Assembly: GCF_029850875.1 (NCBI RefSeq)
Contig: NZ_JAOVAM010000001.1
Coordinates: 248,001 to 312,000 of the forward strand
DNA length: 64,000 nt
Source: Rothia similimucilaginosa
GTDB taxonomy: Bacteria > Actinomycetota > Actinomycetes > Actinomycetales > Micrococcaceae
Direction: 5' to 3'
The notes under the pieces are model-generated. The model searched no databases. It had not been told where the DNA came from and saw only the letters and a program-made list of their open reading frames with translations. The first letter of the stretch is position 1. Every line of letters begins with the position of its first letter. Of this stretch, positions 36,640 through 45,345 are shown piece after piece. A program made the translations under genes and the position numbers.

Positions 36640-39600
36640 ATGCGCCATTTGAACTTCCCTAAGGCTCAGCCTCCCTACAACCCGGAGGAATGGGCGGGCG
36701 TGAACCCGCGCTACTCCCACCTTCTGGAGGTGCCCACCACCGCTCCCATTGAGCAGCGGGCGCAGCAGGCTGGTGCGCGCCGCTGGCACTACCTAGATAA
36801 CCTTCCGGTGCTGGTCGAGCAGGGTTTGGAGCCGATTGGCACAATCCTCTGTGTGCACGGGAACCCGACCTGGTCGTACCTGTGGCGTACCGTGCTGGAT
36901 GCGGGTGTGAATGAGCGCGCTCCGTGGCGTGTGGTTGCGGTTGATCAGATTGATATGGGTTATTCGGAGCGAACCCACCTGGATTTGGAGGGTGAGCGCC
37001 GTACCCTGACCGACCGTATCACTGATCTGGGTGACTTTACGAAGGCGCTGGGTCTGGATGAGACCAACAAGCCGGTCGTGACCCTCGCCCATGATTGGGG
37101 TGGGCTGGTGTCCTTTGGTTGGGCGCTGGAGCATCGTGAGATTCTTTCGGGCGTGATGCTGACGAACACCGCGGTCTACCATGACGGCATTGAGAATATC
37201 CCTGCCGCCCTACGTCTGGCGTTGGGTGTGCACGAGTGGGGTACTCACGATTCGACCGCGTTTATTGATGTGACCTTGGGCTTGGCTCAGAATGAGGGCC
37301 GCCTGCCTGTGCCGGGTTCTGCCGGTGCCGGGGCGCTTGATGGTGCTCTACCGCAGCCGGTAGGTAAGCAGCCTAAGCGCCTATACCCGAGCCCTCTGAA
37401 CGAGGCGATATACCGTACATACCGTGCGCCGTACGCTCATTCGGCGTGGCGTGAGGGTGTGCGTAATTTTGTGGGTGATATTCCGACCGGTACTGATATC
37501 CCCTCCTATGCTCCGATGCAGCATATTGCCGAGCAGATCCGTGAGCTGGATGTGCCCGCGTTCTTCCAGTGGGGTACGAAGGACCCGGTGTTCCAGCGCC
37601 GCTACCTGTTCGATCTGATGGAGCGCATGCCGCAGGCGAAGGTGCACCGTTACGAGAAGGCGTCGCACCTGGTCATTGAGGATTACGATATTGCCACCCC
37701 CATGATTTCGTGGCTTGCGCAAACCTTTGGCACGCTGGAGGATGGCGTGTTGGTTCCGGCGCGTAATGCGGAGGCGGAGCATCGTGCCGCACGCGCACGC
37801 CGCCACGGCCTTACGACCGGCGAGGGCGCTGCCGCTGAGGAATCTGAGGGTACTGTTCCCGCGGCGTTCCGCCCCATGCTCGCCGCTCTCACCGAACGCG
37901 CCGACGATGCCTCCATCGCCGTGGTGGATATGGACCCCAAGGGTGACGGCACCTCCGTGTCTGTGACCCTGACCTGGACTGAACTGAACCAGCAGGTCAA
38001 CGCCACCGCTACCCGCCTGCACGCCCTGGGTGTGCGTCCGGGCGACCGCGTGAACCTGATGGTGCCTCCGGGTGCCCGTCTGACCACTCTGATTTACGCT
38101 TGCATGAAGCTGGGCGCTGTCATTGTGGTGGCTGATACCGGTCTGGGTCTGCCGGGTCTGACTCGCGCGTTGAAGGGTGCTAACCCGGGCTTCCTGGTGG
38201 GTATTCCCGCTGCGCTCAGTGCTGCACGTACGCTGCTGTGGCCGGGTGTGCGTATTTCTGTGGATCCGCTGGGTCCGGTGCAGGAGAAGCTACTAGGCGT
38301 TGCCGGTTCGGTATTTACCGCGCCCGCCGCTGACGGTACTCCGGGTGCGCCAGTGCCCACCCCGACCGTGGTGGAGTTCCCCTCCCCCGTGCCGGATGCT
38401 GATGCAGCGGTGCTGTACACCTCCGGTTCGACCGGCCCGGCTAAGGGCGTGGTGTACACGCAGCGTCAGCTGGCGGGTATGCGTGATGCCATTGCGAATA
38501 CGTACGGTTTTGCGCCCGGTAGCGGTCTGGTGGCTGGCTTCGCGCCTTTTGCTCTGTTGGGCCCGGCGCTGGGTGCTACCAGCGTGACTCCTACGATGGA
38601 TGTGACCCGCCCGAAGACTCTGACGGCTTCTGCACTGGCGTCGGCTGCGGCGGCTATTGATGCGACGGTCGTGTTCGCTTCCCCTGCCGCTCTGGTGAAT
38701 GTTGTGGCAACCGCCGATGAGCTGAACGGGGAGCAGCGTGCGGCATTGGCTAAGGTTCAGACCGTGCTGAGTGCTGGCGCACCAATTCCCGTGCCGCTGC
38801 TGGAGGCGCTCTTCGCCCTGGTGCCGAACGCTTCCCTGCACACCCCGTACGGCATGACCGAGGGCCTGCCGGTGACCGATGTGTCTTTCGAGATGATTCG
38901 CCAGGCGATTGCTGAGGGCACCCCGAATGCTGCCGGTGAGGTGCTTGACCCGTTCGCCCGTGACGGCGTATGCGTTGGGTTTGCGGTGTACGGTGCGGCG
39001 GTCGCTATTGCGCCGCTGCTGCAGGACGGTTCGGTGGCGGATGAGCTGACCCATGAGCCGGGTGTGACCGGTGAGATTCTGGTGTCGGCACCGCATGTGA
39101 AGGACCGCTACGACACCCTGTGGGTGACTGAGGAGCAGTCCATTAGCACTCCGGGTTGGCATCATACCGGTGACGTTGGACACCTGGACGCTTCGGGTCG
39201 CCTGTGGGTTGAAGGCCGTCTCGCGCACGTACTGCTGACTTCGCAGGGTGTACTGACCCCGGTTGCGGCTGAGCAGTCCGCCGAGTCCCTGCCGGAGGTG
39301 CGCCGCGCCGCCCTGGTTGCTGTGGGCCCTGCCGGTACTGCCGCCCCGGTGCTGGTCATTGAGGCTTCGGCGAATACTGCCGCTTTGGAGGCACGCCAGT
39401 CGGCATCGGGTCTCAAGCGTGCCCTGCTCAATCGCGTGCCTGGCACCAACTGCTTCCCCGTTGTAGAGGGTGTGGCTCCCTTCGAGCTGTCGCAGCTGGT
39501 GCGTCAGAAGGTTGCCGAGGATACCGGTGTGGAGCTTGCCGCGGTGCTGGTGGTGCACGAGCATCCGACCGATATTCGCCATAATTCAAAGATTAACCGC

Positions 39601-39645
39601 CCCGCCCTGGGTGAGTGGGCGTCGAAGGTTCTTGCGGGGGCGTAA
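36640..39645 (+). CDS. oleBC: OleBC fusion: beta-lactone decarboxylase plus beta-lactone synthetase
   Basis: 1,001-residue two-domain enzyme. The N-terminal alpha/beta hydrolase (about 1-390), haloalkane-dehalogenase-like, has CVHGNPTWSYLWR, nucleophile Asp152 in HDWGG, and His343 in ASHLVIED. In known systems OleB removes CO2 from a cis-beta-lactone to give the olefin. The C-terminal AMP-ligase-like OleC domain has its P-loop YTSGSTGPAKG at 593-603, HTPYGMTEG, and GWHHTGDVGHLD. OleC uses ATP to close a beta-hydroxy acid to the beta-lactone. A low-complexity linker near 370-410 joins the domains. The same fusion is known in Micrococcus luteus. It lies 87 bp after oleA and 30 bp before oleD. 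Confidence 0.92.
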   Translation: MRHLNFPKAQPPYNPEEWAGVNPRYSHLLEVPTTAPIEQRAQQAGARRWHYLDNLPVLVEQGLEPIGTILCVHGNPTWSYLWRTVLDAGVNERAPWRVVAVDQIDMGYSERTHLDLEGERRTLTDRITDLGDFTKALGLDETNKPVVTLAHDWGGLVSFGWALEHREILSGVMLTNTAVYHDGIENIPAALRLALGVHEWGTHDSTAFIDVTLGLAQNEGRLPVPGSAGAGALDGALPQPVGKQPKRLYPSPLNEAIYRTYRAPYAHSAWREGVRNFVGDIPTGTDIPSYAPMQHIAEQIRELDVPAFFQWGTKDPVFQRRYLFDLMERMPQAKVHRYEKASHLVIEDYDIATPMISWLAQTFGTLEDGVLVPARNAEAEHRAARARRHGLTTGEGAAAEESEGTVPAAFRPMLAALTERADDASIAVVDMDPKGDGTSVSVTLTWTELNQQVNATATRLHALGVRPGDRVNLMVPPGARLTTLIYACMKLGAVIVVADTGLGLPGLTRALKGANPGFLVGIPAALSAARTLLWPGVRISVDPLGPVQEKLLGVAGSVFTAPAADGTPGAPVPTPTVVEFPSPVPDADAAVLYTSGSTGPAKGVVYTQRQLAGMRDAIANTYGFAPGSGLVAGFAPFALLGPALGATSVTPTMDVTRPKTLTASALASAAAAIDATVVFASPAALVNVVATADELNGEQRAALAKVQTVLSAGAPIPVPLLEALFALVPNASLHTPYGMTEGLPVTDVSFEMIRQAIAEGTPNAAGEVLDPFARDGVCVGFAVYGAAVAIAPLLQDGSVADELTHEPGVTGEILVSAPHVKDRYDTLWVTEEQSISTPGWHHTGDVGHLDASGRLWVEGRLAHVLLTSQGVLTPVAAEQSAESLPEVRRAALVAVGPAGTAAPVLVIEASANTAALEARQSASGLKRALLNRVPGTNCFPVVEGVAPFELSQLVRQKVAEDTGVELAAVLVVHEHPTDIRHNSKINRPALGEWASKVLAGA

Positions 39646-39675
39646 GCGCCTGCCGGATCCCTAAGTCTAAGGAGT

Positions 39676-40920
39676 ATGATGTCCCCTCATTCTTCGCGTG
39701 AGTCCTCTTCCCATGAGTCTGTACCCCGCTTATCTGAACCGCGCCTGTCGACCTCGCATGCGGTGACTTCCCCGACGGCTCGGTTCCGTAAGCCGGCGCA
39801 GCCGCTGGCGGCACGGTACACTGATCCCGCCCCGCGTTCGCTACGCCCAATTGAGGAGCCTGATTTTGCGCCGCGTATTGGCGAGCGCATCCTCTTTACC
39901 GGTGCGAGCGGCCTGCTAGGTCGTGAGAGTGTGTTGGCGTTGTTGCGTGCCGGCTATGATGTGCGCGTTTTTCAGCGTGGTGATTCGGGTATTGCGGCTC
40001 TGTTGCCCGATTCGGTGCGCCCGCGTTTTGAGCAGGTGCGCGGCGATATTACGAACGCGCAGGCTGTGGATCTGGCGATGACCGGTATGAACGGCGTGGT
40101 GCATGCTGCGGCGAAGGTTTCGGTCAGCGGCGAGTGGTCTGATTATGAGCGCATCAACATTGAGGGAACCCGCACCCTGTTGCAGGCGGCACTGAACCAT
40201 TCGGTGGGTTCGTTCCTGTATATTTCCTCGCCGTCGGTGGCTCATGCCGGTGCGGCAATCGTGGGTGATGGTGCCGGCGTAGCGTCCCCGGAGCATGCGC
40301 GCGGTAACTATGCGCGTTCAAAGGCTGCCGCTGAGCTGCTGGCGTTGGAGGCGAACGGCACTGCCCTGCCCGACGGCGGGGTGTTGCGCGTGGGTGCGTT
40401 GCGTCCTCACCTGATGTGGGGTCCGGGCGACACCCAGCTGGTGGAGCGTATTCTGGAGCGTTCCGCCGCGGGCCGCCTGCCGTTGCTCTCTGGCGGTACG
40501 GGGCTGATTGATACGCTCTACATTGATAACGCCGCGGATGCGCTGGTGCATGGCTATCAGCGCATCGACGCTTTTGCGGGTCGGGCGCTGGTGGTGACGA
40601 ACGGTCAGCCGCGCACTATCGCTGAGCTACTGGGTGGTTTCTGTGAGGCGGTCGGTGTTCCCGCTCCGCGTTTCTCGGTTCCAGCGAAGGTTGCGGCTCT
40701 GGCGGGTAAGGTTATTGAGCGTGTGTGGGAGCGTCTGCCGAAGAACGTGACCGCCGGTGATGAGCCGCCGATGACGGAGTTCCTTGCGGAGCAGCTGTCG
40801 ACCGCGCACTGGTTTGATCAGCGCCGCACCCGCGAGCTTCTGCATTGGGAGCCCGCCGTGTCGATTGAGGAAGGCTATGAGCGTCTGGGCTTATTCTACG
40901 GCAACAAGTACAGCCGCTAA
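39676..40920 (+). CDS. oleD: OleD, NADPH-dependent 2-alkyl-3-ketoacid reductase
   Basis: Reduces the OleA beta-keto acid to the beta-hydroxy acid used by OleC. 414 residues, extended SDR of the 3-beta-hydroxysteroid dehydrogenase type. Nucleotide motif TGASGLLG at residues 75-82, catalytic Tyr212 and Lys216 in NYARSKAAAE, and the downstream RPHLMWGPGDTQLVERIL segment. The first 60 residues are Ser/Pro/Arg-rich and probably disordered. AAGGAG stands before an ATGATG start; the second ATG is equally possible. Last gene of the ole cluster, ending at a strong hairpin. Confidence 0.92.
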   Translation: MMSPHSSRESSSHESVPRLSEPRLSTSHAVTSPTARFRKPAQPLAARYTDPAPRSLRPIEEPDFAPRIGERILFTGASGLLGRESVLALLRAGYDVRVFQRGDSGIAALLPDSVRPRFEQVRGDITNAQAVDLAMTGMNGVVHAAAKVSVSGEWSDYERINIEGTRTLLQAALNHSVGSFLYISSPSVAHAGAAIVGDGAGVASPEHARGNYARSKAAAELLALEANGTALPDGGVLRVGALRPHLMWGPGDTQLVERILERSAAGRLPLLSGGTGLIDTLYIDNAADALVHGYQRIDAFAGRALVVTNGQPRTIAELLGGFCEAVGVPAPRFSVPAKVAALAGKVIERVWERLPKNVTAGDEPPMTEFLAEQLSTAHWFDQRRTRELLHWEPAVSIEEGYERLGLFYGNKYSR

Positions 40921-40990
40921 GTGCTTCTTTTCGGGGTGGCTTTCGGGTTGGCTCCCCCACTCTCGGTTTAAATGAATGAAGTTTAAACGA

Positions 40991-41042
40991 ATGACGGCGT
41001 AGCTACATCCCCCATATGGGAGAAACGTAGCTACGCCGTCAT
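40991..41042. terminator. Bidirectional hairpin between oleD and mutM
   Basis: A perfect 16-bp stem (40991-41006 with 41027-41042) placed between two convergent genes. The loop itself contains the palindrome CCCATATGGG. Confidence 0.75.
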
Positions 41043-41079
41043 ATGCATAACTAGCGTGAGTTTGTGCCTACCGTAAGCC

Positions 41080-42135
41080 TTATCGAGAGCCCTCAACTTG
41101 TCGAGAGCGCGGTGCCCGCTGGCAGTGCGGGCAACGGTAGGACGAACGGTTCTGGAACGGTTCGCGCACTATCAGGGATGTGCGGCCCGCCTCCGCGCAA
41201 CGGTGGCAAGGCTCCCCGGCACGGCCGTAGGCGTTCAGCGAGCGCGCAAAGTAGCCAGACTCCCCCAGCACATTCACGTACAGGGCGTCGAAGCTTGTGC
41301 CGCCAGCCGCCAAGGACTCGCGCAGCACCTGGGTGACAGCCTCCAGCAGTTCGCGGGTTTGAACGGCGCTGAGGGTGCGTGCGGGCTTCGCATAGTGCAA
41401 CCGCGCACGCCACAGCGCCTCATCGGCGTAGATATTGCCTACGCCAGAGATGACCGACTGGTCCAGCAGCACCTTCTTAATCCCGCTGGAGGTACGCAGG
41501 AACTTGCGACGCACCGCCGCGGGGTCGAAGAATTCGTCCAGCGGGTCGCGGGCAATGTGTTTGACTGCTTCCGGCACCAGAAAACGCTCAGATACTTCAC
41601 CCGCCGCAGCTTCATTCACTGCTACCACCGCGGGTACGTCCGGTACCATCGGGCTGAGGAACATACCACCGAAGATGCGCTGATCCACGAAAAGCAAGCA
41701 CTGCCCGGTACATGCCCGGTTGGTGCTCACCGCATCGCCGGTGGCTTCCGCCGGTCCTAGCTCTAGCGCCACGCGCAGGTGCCGCGGCTGCTCATCAAAG
41801 GCCGCACGCGCCTGCAAATCATTACCCGAGTCACTGCCCAAATCTCTGCCCGGTTCATCGCGCACAAGCAGCTGACCGCTCATGCCCAGATGCACCACGA
41901 GTGCCTCGTCGGCAAGTGTGCCGTCCGCCTCGCTCAGGGTCAGCCACAGGTACTTGCCGCGGCGGTAGGCACCGCGCAGAACCCTGCCGGTCAGTGCCGC
42001 CTCAAAGTGGGCGGGACCGGTCAGGTGTCTGCGCAGCGAACGGGCATCGACCACGCGCACCGCCCGCACGGGGCGACCCAAGGAATGATTGGCGATGCCC
42101 GCGCGAACGGTTTCTACCTCGGGTAGTTCGGGCAT
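41080..42135 (-). CDS. mutM: Formamidopyrimidine-DNA glycosylase (MutM/Fpg)
   Basis: Removes 8-oxoguanine and formamidopyrimidines, then cuts the AP site. N-terminus MPELPEVETVR with catalytic Pro2 and Glu3. SVISGVGNIYADEALW marks the helix-two-turn-helix. The C-terminal zinc finger uses CHRC and CPHC pairs. At 351 residues it is 60-70 longer than usual; an insertion near residues 95-190 (RDLGSDSGNDLQARAAFD and VAVNEAAAGEVSERF) accounts for it. GGGGAG precedes the ATG. Follows rnc in the yceD-rpmF-rnc-mutM order. Confidence 0.94.
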   Translation of the reverse strand: MPELPEVETVRAGIANHSLGRPVRAVRVVDARSLRRHLTGPAHFEAALTGRVLRGAYRRGKYLWLTLSEADGTLADEALVVHLGMSGQLLVRDEPGRDLGSDSGNDLQARAAFDEQPRHLRVALELGPAEATGDAVSTNRACTGQCLLFVDQRIFGGMFLSPMVPDVPAVVAVNEAAAGEVSERFLVPEAVKHIARDPLDEFFDPAAVRRKFLRTSSGIKKVLLDQSVISGVGNIYADEALWRARLHYAKPARTLSAVQTRELLEAVTQVLRESLAAGGTSFDALYVNVLGESGYFARSLNAYGRAGEPCHRCAEAGRTSLIVREPFQNRSSYRCPHCQRAPRSRQVEGSR

Positions 42136-42211
42136 GATTTACTCCCCTCAACAGGATTGCAGGATCAAGAGCCCCGCAGAGTTAGCAGACCTGCAGGATG
42201 ATTGAACGAGC

Positions 42212-42901
42212 CTAAACCAGAACGCGGTACGCCTGCTCAGCGGCAAGGCGCTCTGCTTCCTTCTTGCTCGGACCCACACCGGTACCGGTCTGCTGGTTCG
42301 CCACAATAGCGACCGCAGTGTACACGCGCGCGTGGTCGGGGCCCTCACCGGTGACCTCATAGCGCACGTCTCCCCAACCGCGGGCGGTGGCGAGGTTCAG
42401 CAGCTCGGTCTTCCAGTCTCGTCCAGAGTTCAGGACCTTCTCATCATCGAGCAGCGGGGCGATCAGGCGTAGCACCAGGTCACGAGCCGCCTCGCGACCG
42501 CACTCCAGGTAGGTCAGGCCGAAAATCGCTTCCATGGTGTCGGCAAGGATCGAGTCCTTATCGGCGCCGCCGGTGTGAATCTCGCCCTTACCGAGCAGGA
42601 TGTACCGACCCAGATCCAGGTCGCGTGCCACCTTCGCCAACGCCACAGTAGACACCACCACGTGGTGCAGCTTCACGAGCTCTCCCTCGGGCAGGTCGGG
42701 GTAGCGTCGGTACACTTCTTCAGCAATTGCCAGGGAAAGCACCGAATCGCCCAGGAACTCCAGGCGCTCATTATGCTCCACTCCGGGGTTCTCGAAGGCG
42801 TAGGAGCGGTGGGTTAGGGATAGCAAAAACGTCTCGGCGTCGATATCGACCCCGAGACGTTTACGCAACTCCCTAGTATCAACACTAGGAAATTCAGTCA
42901 T
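42212..42901 (-). CDS. rnc: Ribonuclease III
   Basis: Cuts double-stranded RNA in rRNA and mRNA processing. 229 residues. The signature ERLEFLGDSVL is at residues 45-55 with the Mg2+-binding glutamate and aspartate. The second acidic cluster is DTMEAIFGLTYLE. The double-stranded RNA-binding domain fills about residues 155-229 (DWKTELLNLATARGWGDV, GPSKKEAERLAAEQA). It starts 16 bases after rpmF, so the genes are probably co-transcribed. Confidence 0.96.
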   Translation of the reverse strand: MTEFPSVDTRELRKRLGVDIDAETFLLSLTHRSYAFENPGVEHNERLEFLGDSVLSLAIAEEVYRRYPDLPEGELVKLHHVVVSTVALAKVARDLDLGRYILLGKGEIHTGGADKDSILADTMEAIFGLTYLECGREAARDLVLRLIAPLLDDEKVLNSGRDWKTELLNLATARGWGDVRYEVTGEGPDHARVYTAVAIVANQQTGTGVGPSKKEAERLAAEQAYRVLV

Positions 42902-42917
42902 AAGGATTCACCGCTTC

Positions 42918-43121
42918 TTAGGCGTCTGCAACCTTACGGCCCTTGTACTCCAGGAACAGGGCGTTGCCTGCAGCGTCGGTTACAACCTTTGCCTGGTGGG
43001 GCAGGCTGTAGGTCACGCGACCATTTTCAACGGTCTTAACCAGCTGGGGCACGGATGCCTTCCACTGGGAACGGCGTGCGCGGGTGTTAGCGCGGGACAT
43101 CTTGCGCTTGGGAACAGCCAC
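42918..43121 (-). CDS. rpmF: 50S ribosomal protein L32
   Basis: 67 residues. [20 protein letters not shown] is the standard N-terminus. There are no cysteines, so this is the zinc-free form of L32. The segment after residue 30 ([14 protein letters not shown]) is normal for actinobacteria. It lies 30 bases after yceD and 16 before rnc. Confidence 0.96.
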   Translation of the reverse strand: MAVPKRKMSRANTRARRSQWKASVPQLVKTVENGRVTYSLPHQAKVVTDAAGNALFLEYKGRKVADA

Positions 43122-43151
43122 AGCTATCTCACAATCTCTAGTAACAACAAT

Positions 43152-43703
43152 TTAGTTTTCGGTATCTGCGCCGAGCAGGCCCTGTAGAGCCGACCAGCGC
43201 GGATCCAACACCTCGTGATGATGCCCGGGGTCATCCTCCAGGCGCGCACCGCAATCGGCGCACAGACCCTGGCAGGTATCCCTACAAACAGGCTGGAACG
43301 GCAGTTGAAGGATTACTGCGTCCCGCAGAGCCGGTTCAAGGTCGATGGAATCATCCTCAACGGCGTACTGCTCATCTACTTCGTCTTCGGGGCCGCCAGC
43401 CGGGGCCTTCTCAAAGACGAAAAGCTCTTGAATATTAGCCGACATCTCATAATCAATCGGATCCAAGCAAAGGCTACACTCGCCGTGTACATCCACAACA
43501 ACGGAGCCGGTTACTAGGATACCATCAACAACAGACTCCATACGAATATCGAGGTCAATATCCGAACCCTCTTCCACGCCGATGAGCGTGTTACCCAGGT
43601 CTGCCGGTGCGGGCAGAACCTCAGCGAGAGTTTCCATGGTGCCGGGGCGGTGAATCAGGTTAGTGACTGATACAACCAGCGGCGATGCGTCTGCACGTGA
43701 AAT
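43152..43703 (-). CDS. yceD: YceD/DUF177 family protein, probable ATT start codon
   Basis: 183 residues. YceD proteins sit before rpmF in most bacteria and are linked to 23S rRNA accumulation. Four cysteines in two pairs (CSLCLD and CQGLCADC with CRDTC) resemble a metal site. The start is unusual. A strong promoter (TTGATT, 18 bases, TAAAAT at 43741-43770) puts the transcript start near 43734, after the in-frame ATGs at 43760 and 43742. The only Shine-Dalgarno, AAGGAG, is followed after 7 bases by ATT at 43703, where family homology (SPLVVSVTNLIHRPG) begins. The next in-frame ATG is 22 codons on and would remove that conserved start. Initiation at ATT is inferred. Confidence 0.85.
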   Translation of the reverse strand: MSRADASPLVVSVTNLIHRPGTMETLAEVLPAPADLGNTLIGVEEGSDIDLDIRMESVVDGILVTGSVVVDVHGECSLCLDPIDYEMSANIQELFVFEKAPAGGPEDEVDEQYAVEDDSIDLEPALRDAVILQLPFQPVCRDTCQGLCADCGARLEDDPGHHHEVLDPRWSALQGLLGADTEN

Positions 43704-43740
43704 GGCGTTTCTCCTTACGAAATGTATAAACCAAAGTCCC

Positions 43741-43770
43741 ATTTTAGGGGTCATTCGCACCGTTAATCAA
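43741..43770 (-). promoter_or_regulatory. Promoter of the yceD-rpmF-rnc-mutM operon
   Basis: On the minus strand TTGATT (43765-43770) and TAAAAT (43741-43746) are separated by 18 bases, close to the vegetative consensus. The remaining 43771-43966 stretch to coaD holds no gene. Confidence 0.7.
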
Positions 43771-43966
43771 GATTAAGCGCCTTTTAAATCTCTTTAAGTG
43801 GCGCTCACCTCTTAAATATCCCCTTAAGGAGGCACCGCGCGGCATTTAATCGGTCGGTCGGGGCATTCCAGAGGTAATTAAGCGCCCGGTCGGCGGTACA
43901 GTTTGCTGTGCCGTGTGCGTATCTGGCGTATCGGAGACGGGTGCGCATCCGGGTTGCCCGGGTTGA

Positions 43967-44443
43967 TTAGGCGTTTTTCAACGCGCGGGCGACCGCCTCC
44001 GGCACGAAGGCAGTCACATCACCACCCAACGACGCCACCTCACGAATAATCGTGGACGACACCGCACCGTAGCGGTCCTCACCGGCCAAGAACACCGTCT
44101 CAACCTGCGCCAAGTGGCGGTTCATACTCGCCATCGGAGCCTCATAGCTGTAATCCGTCGCCGAACGCAGACCCTTCACCAGAACCTTCGCACCACGCTC
44201 CGCCGCGTACTCGGCAAGCAGCACGCCCGGCGGAATCGGCTCCACGCCCACACCCTCAATGCCGAGCTCCCGCAAAGACTCACGCACCAGCTGCACGCGC
44301 TTCTCCAGGGAGAAACGGTACTTCTTGGAGCTATTGTGCGCCACGCCCACGATCACCTCGTCAAAGAGCTGAGCGGCGCGGGCAATGATTTCCAGGTGGC
44401 CGTGGTGCACGGGGTCAAAAGATCCGGGGCAGAGGACAATCAT
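43967..44443 (-). CDS. coaD: Phosphopantetheine adenylyltransferase
   Basis: Fourth step of coenzyme A synthesis: 4'-phosphopantetheine plus ATP to dephospho-CoA. 158 residues, hexameric nucleotidyltransferase. GSFDPVHHGHLEI has the ATP-binding GH pair, and SSTIIREVASLGGDV is the C-terminal ISSTxxR-type loop. VKGLRSATDYSYEAPMASMN is the pantetheine-binding segment. AGGGA precedes the ATG. Downstream of rsmD, the usual pairing. Confidence 0.96.
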   Translation of the reverse strand: MIVLCPGSFDPVHHGHLEIIARAAQLFDEVIVGVAHNSSKKYRFSLEKRVQLVRESLRELGIEGVGVEPIPPGVLLAEYAAERGAKVLVKGLRSATDYSYEAPMASMNRHLAQVETVFLAGEDRYGAVSSTIIREVASLGGDVTAFVPEAVARALKNA

Positions 44444-44575
44444 GGCGGTCCCTTCACGAATAAATATCAGACGTTGGAATGACTAGATGCGGGCGAATTT
44501 AGGATGCGGGATAGCGTCATGCGGGCGAGCGCAGGCTGAGGCGGAAAGATTGATCGGTGAGATGAGACAGAAATC

Positions 44576-45235
44576 TTAGGCAGCGATCTCTTCAGCGTCC
44601 TCACCAGATTCGTTGCCGAACTCGTCGCCCGCTTGCTCCTCCACCTCGTCAGGCTCCACATAGTAGAGAACTGTCTCACCGTGCTGACGGGTCGAAAAAC
44701 AGTACAGGCCCTCGCCCCACACCGGCTCCGGATCGCGCGAAGAACGCTCCACCACGACCACGGCACCCTCGGCAAGCTTAGAGGTGAGTTCCTCCAGCAG
44801 CTCGCTGACCTGCTCATTTGGCACGGCGTAGGGCGGGTCAACAAACACCAGATCCCACGGACCGGAGACGGACTTCACGTAGGTCAGCGCCTGAGACTGC
44901 TGCACGTGTGCCACAGAACCGGTAGCGCCAGAAGGACCAGAGCCGGTGCACCCCATTGCCTTCTCCACCGCGGCAATGTTCTTGCGAATCACCGCAACAG
45001 CCTTCGGGTACGTATCCAGCAGAGTCACGGAGGCTGCACCGCGCGAGAGCGCCTCGCAGCCAAGCGCACCCGAACCGCCAAAGGCGTCCAGCACACGGGC
45101 GCCACGAATAATGTCGTAGCTCTCTAGTTTGGAGAAGAGGGATTCCTTCACCCGATCGGTGGTGGGGCGAGTATTATCCCCCGGAACCGAGGTAAGGCGA
45201 ACACCTCCGGCGGCACCGGAAATAATACGGCTCAT
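44576..45235 (-). CDS. rsmD: 16S rRNA (guanine(966)-N2)-methyltransferase
   Basis: Methylates G966 of 16S rRNA in the assembled 30S subunit. 219 residues. The SAM-binding motif is VLDAFGGSGALGCEAL, the catalytic motif is FVDPPY, and the N-terminus is MSRIISGAAGGVRL. GAGGAG seven bases before 45235 decides this ATG; the ATG at 45253 lies inside that ribosome site region. A short insertion (TGSGPSGATGSVAH) and a 25-residue acidic tail are extra. Follows recG. Confidence 0.94.
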   Translation of the reverse strand: MSRIISGAAGGVRLTSVPGDNTRPTTDRVKESLFSKLESYDIIRGARVLDAFGGSGALGCEALSRGAASVTLLDTYPKAVAVIRKNIAAVEKAMGCTGSGPSGATGSVAHVQQSQALTYVKSVSGPWDLVFVDPPYAVPNEQVSELLEELTSKLAEGAVVVVERSSRDPEPVWGEGLYCFSTRQHGETVLYYVEPDEVEEQAGDEFGNESGEDAEEIAA

Positions 45236-45345
45236 AGGGATTCTCCTCTTCACTAGTGCGGTGTGTTAACGTCACGATTTCGGTGGGTTATGGTCAAAGC
45301 AAGTTGGTGGGCGGGGCTGGCAGAGCGTTCTGCCCCGTTGAGCGC

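Noticed and set aside
38293-39582. A 429-codon minus-strand frame across the OleC domain
   Set aside because: Composition (Arg/His/Gln-rich) is that of an antisense shadow, and it has no ribosome site.
41080-42135. mutM considered as a duplicate of the glycosylase at 1.7-2.5 kb
   Set aside because: The N-termini differ (PELPE against PEGH), and the two belong to separate Fpg and Nei branches, so this is not a recent duplication.
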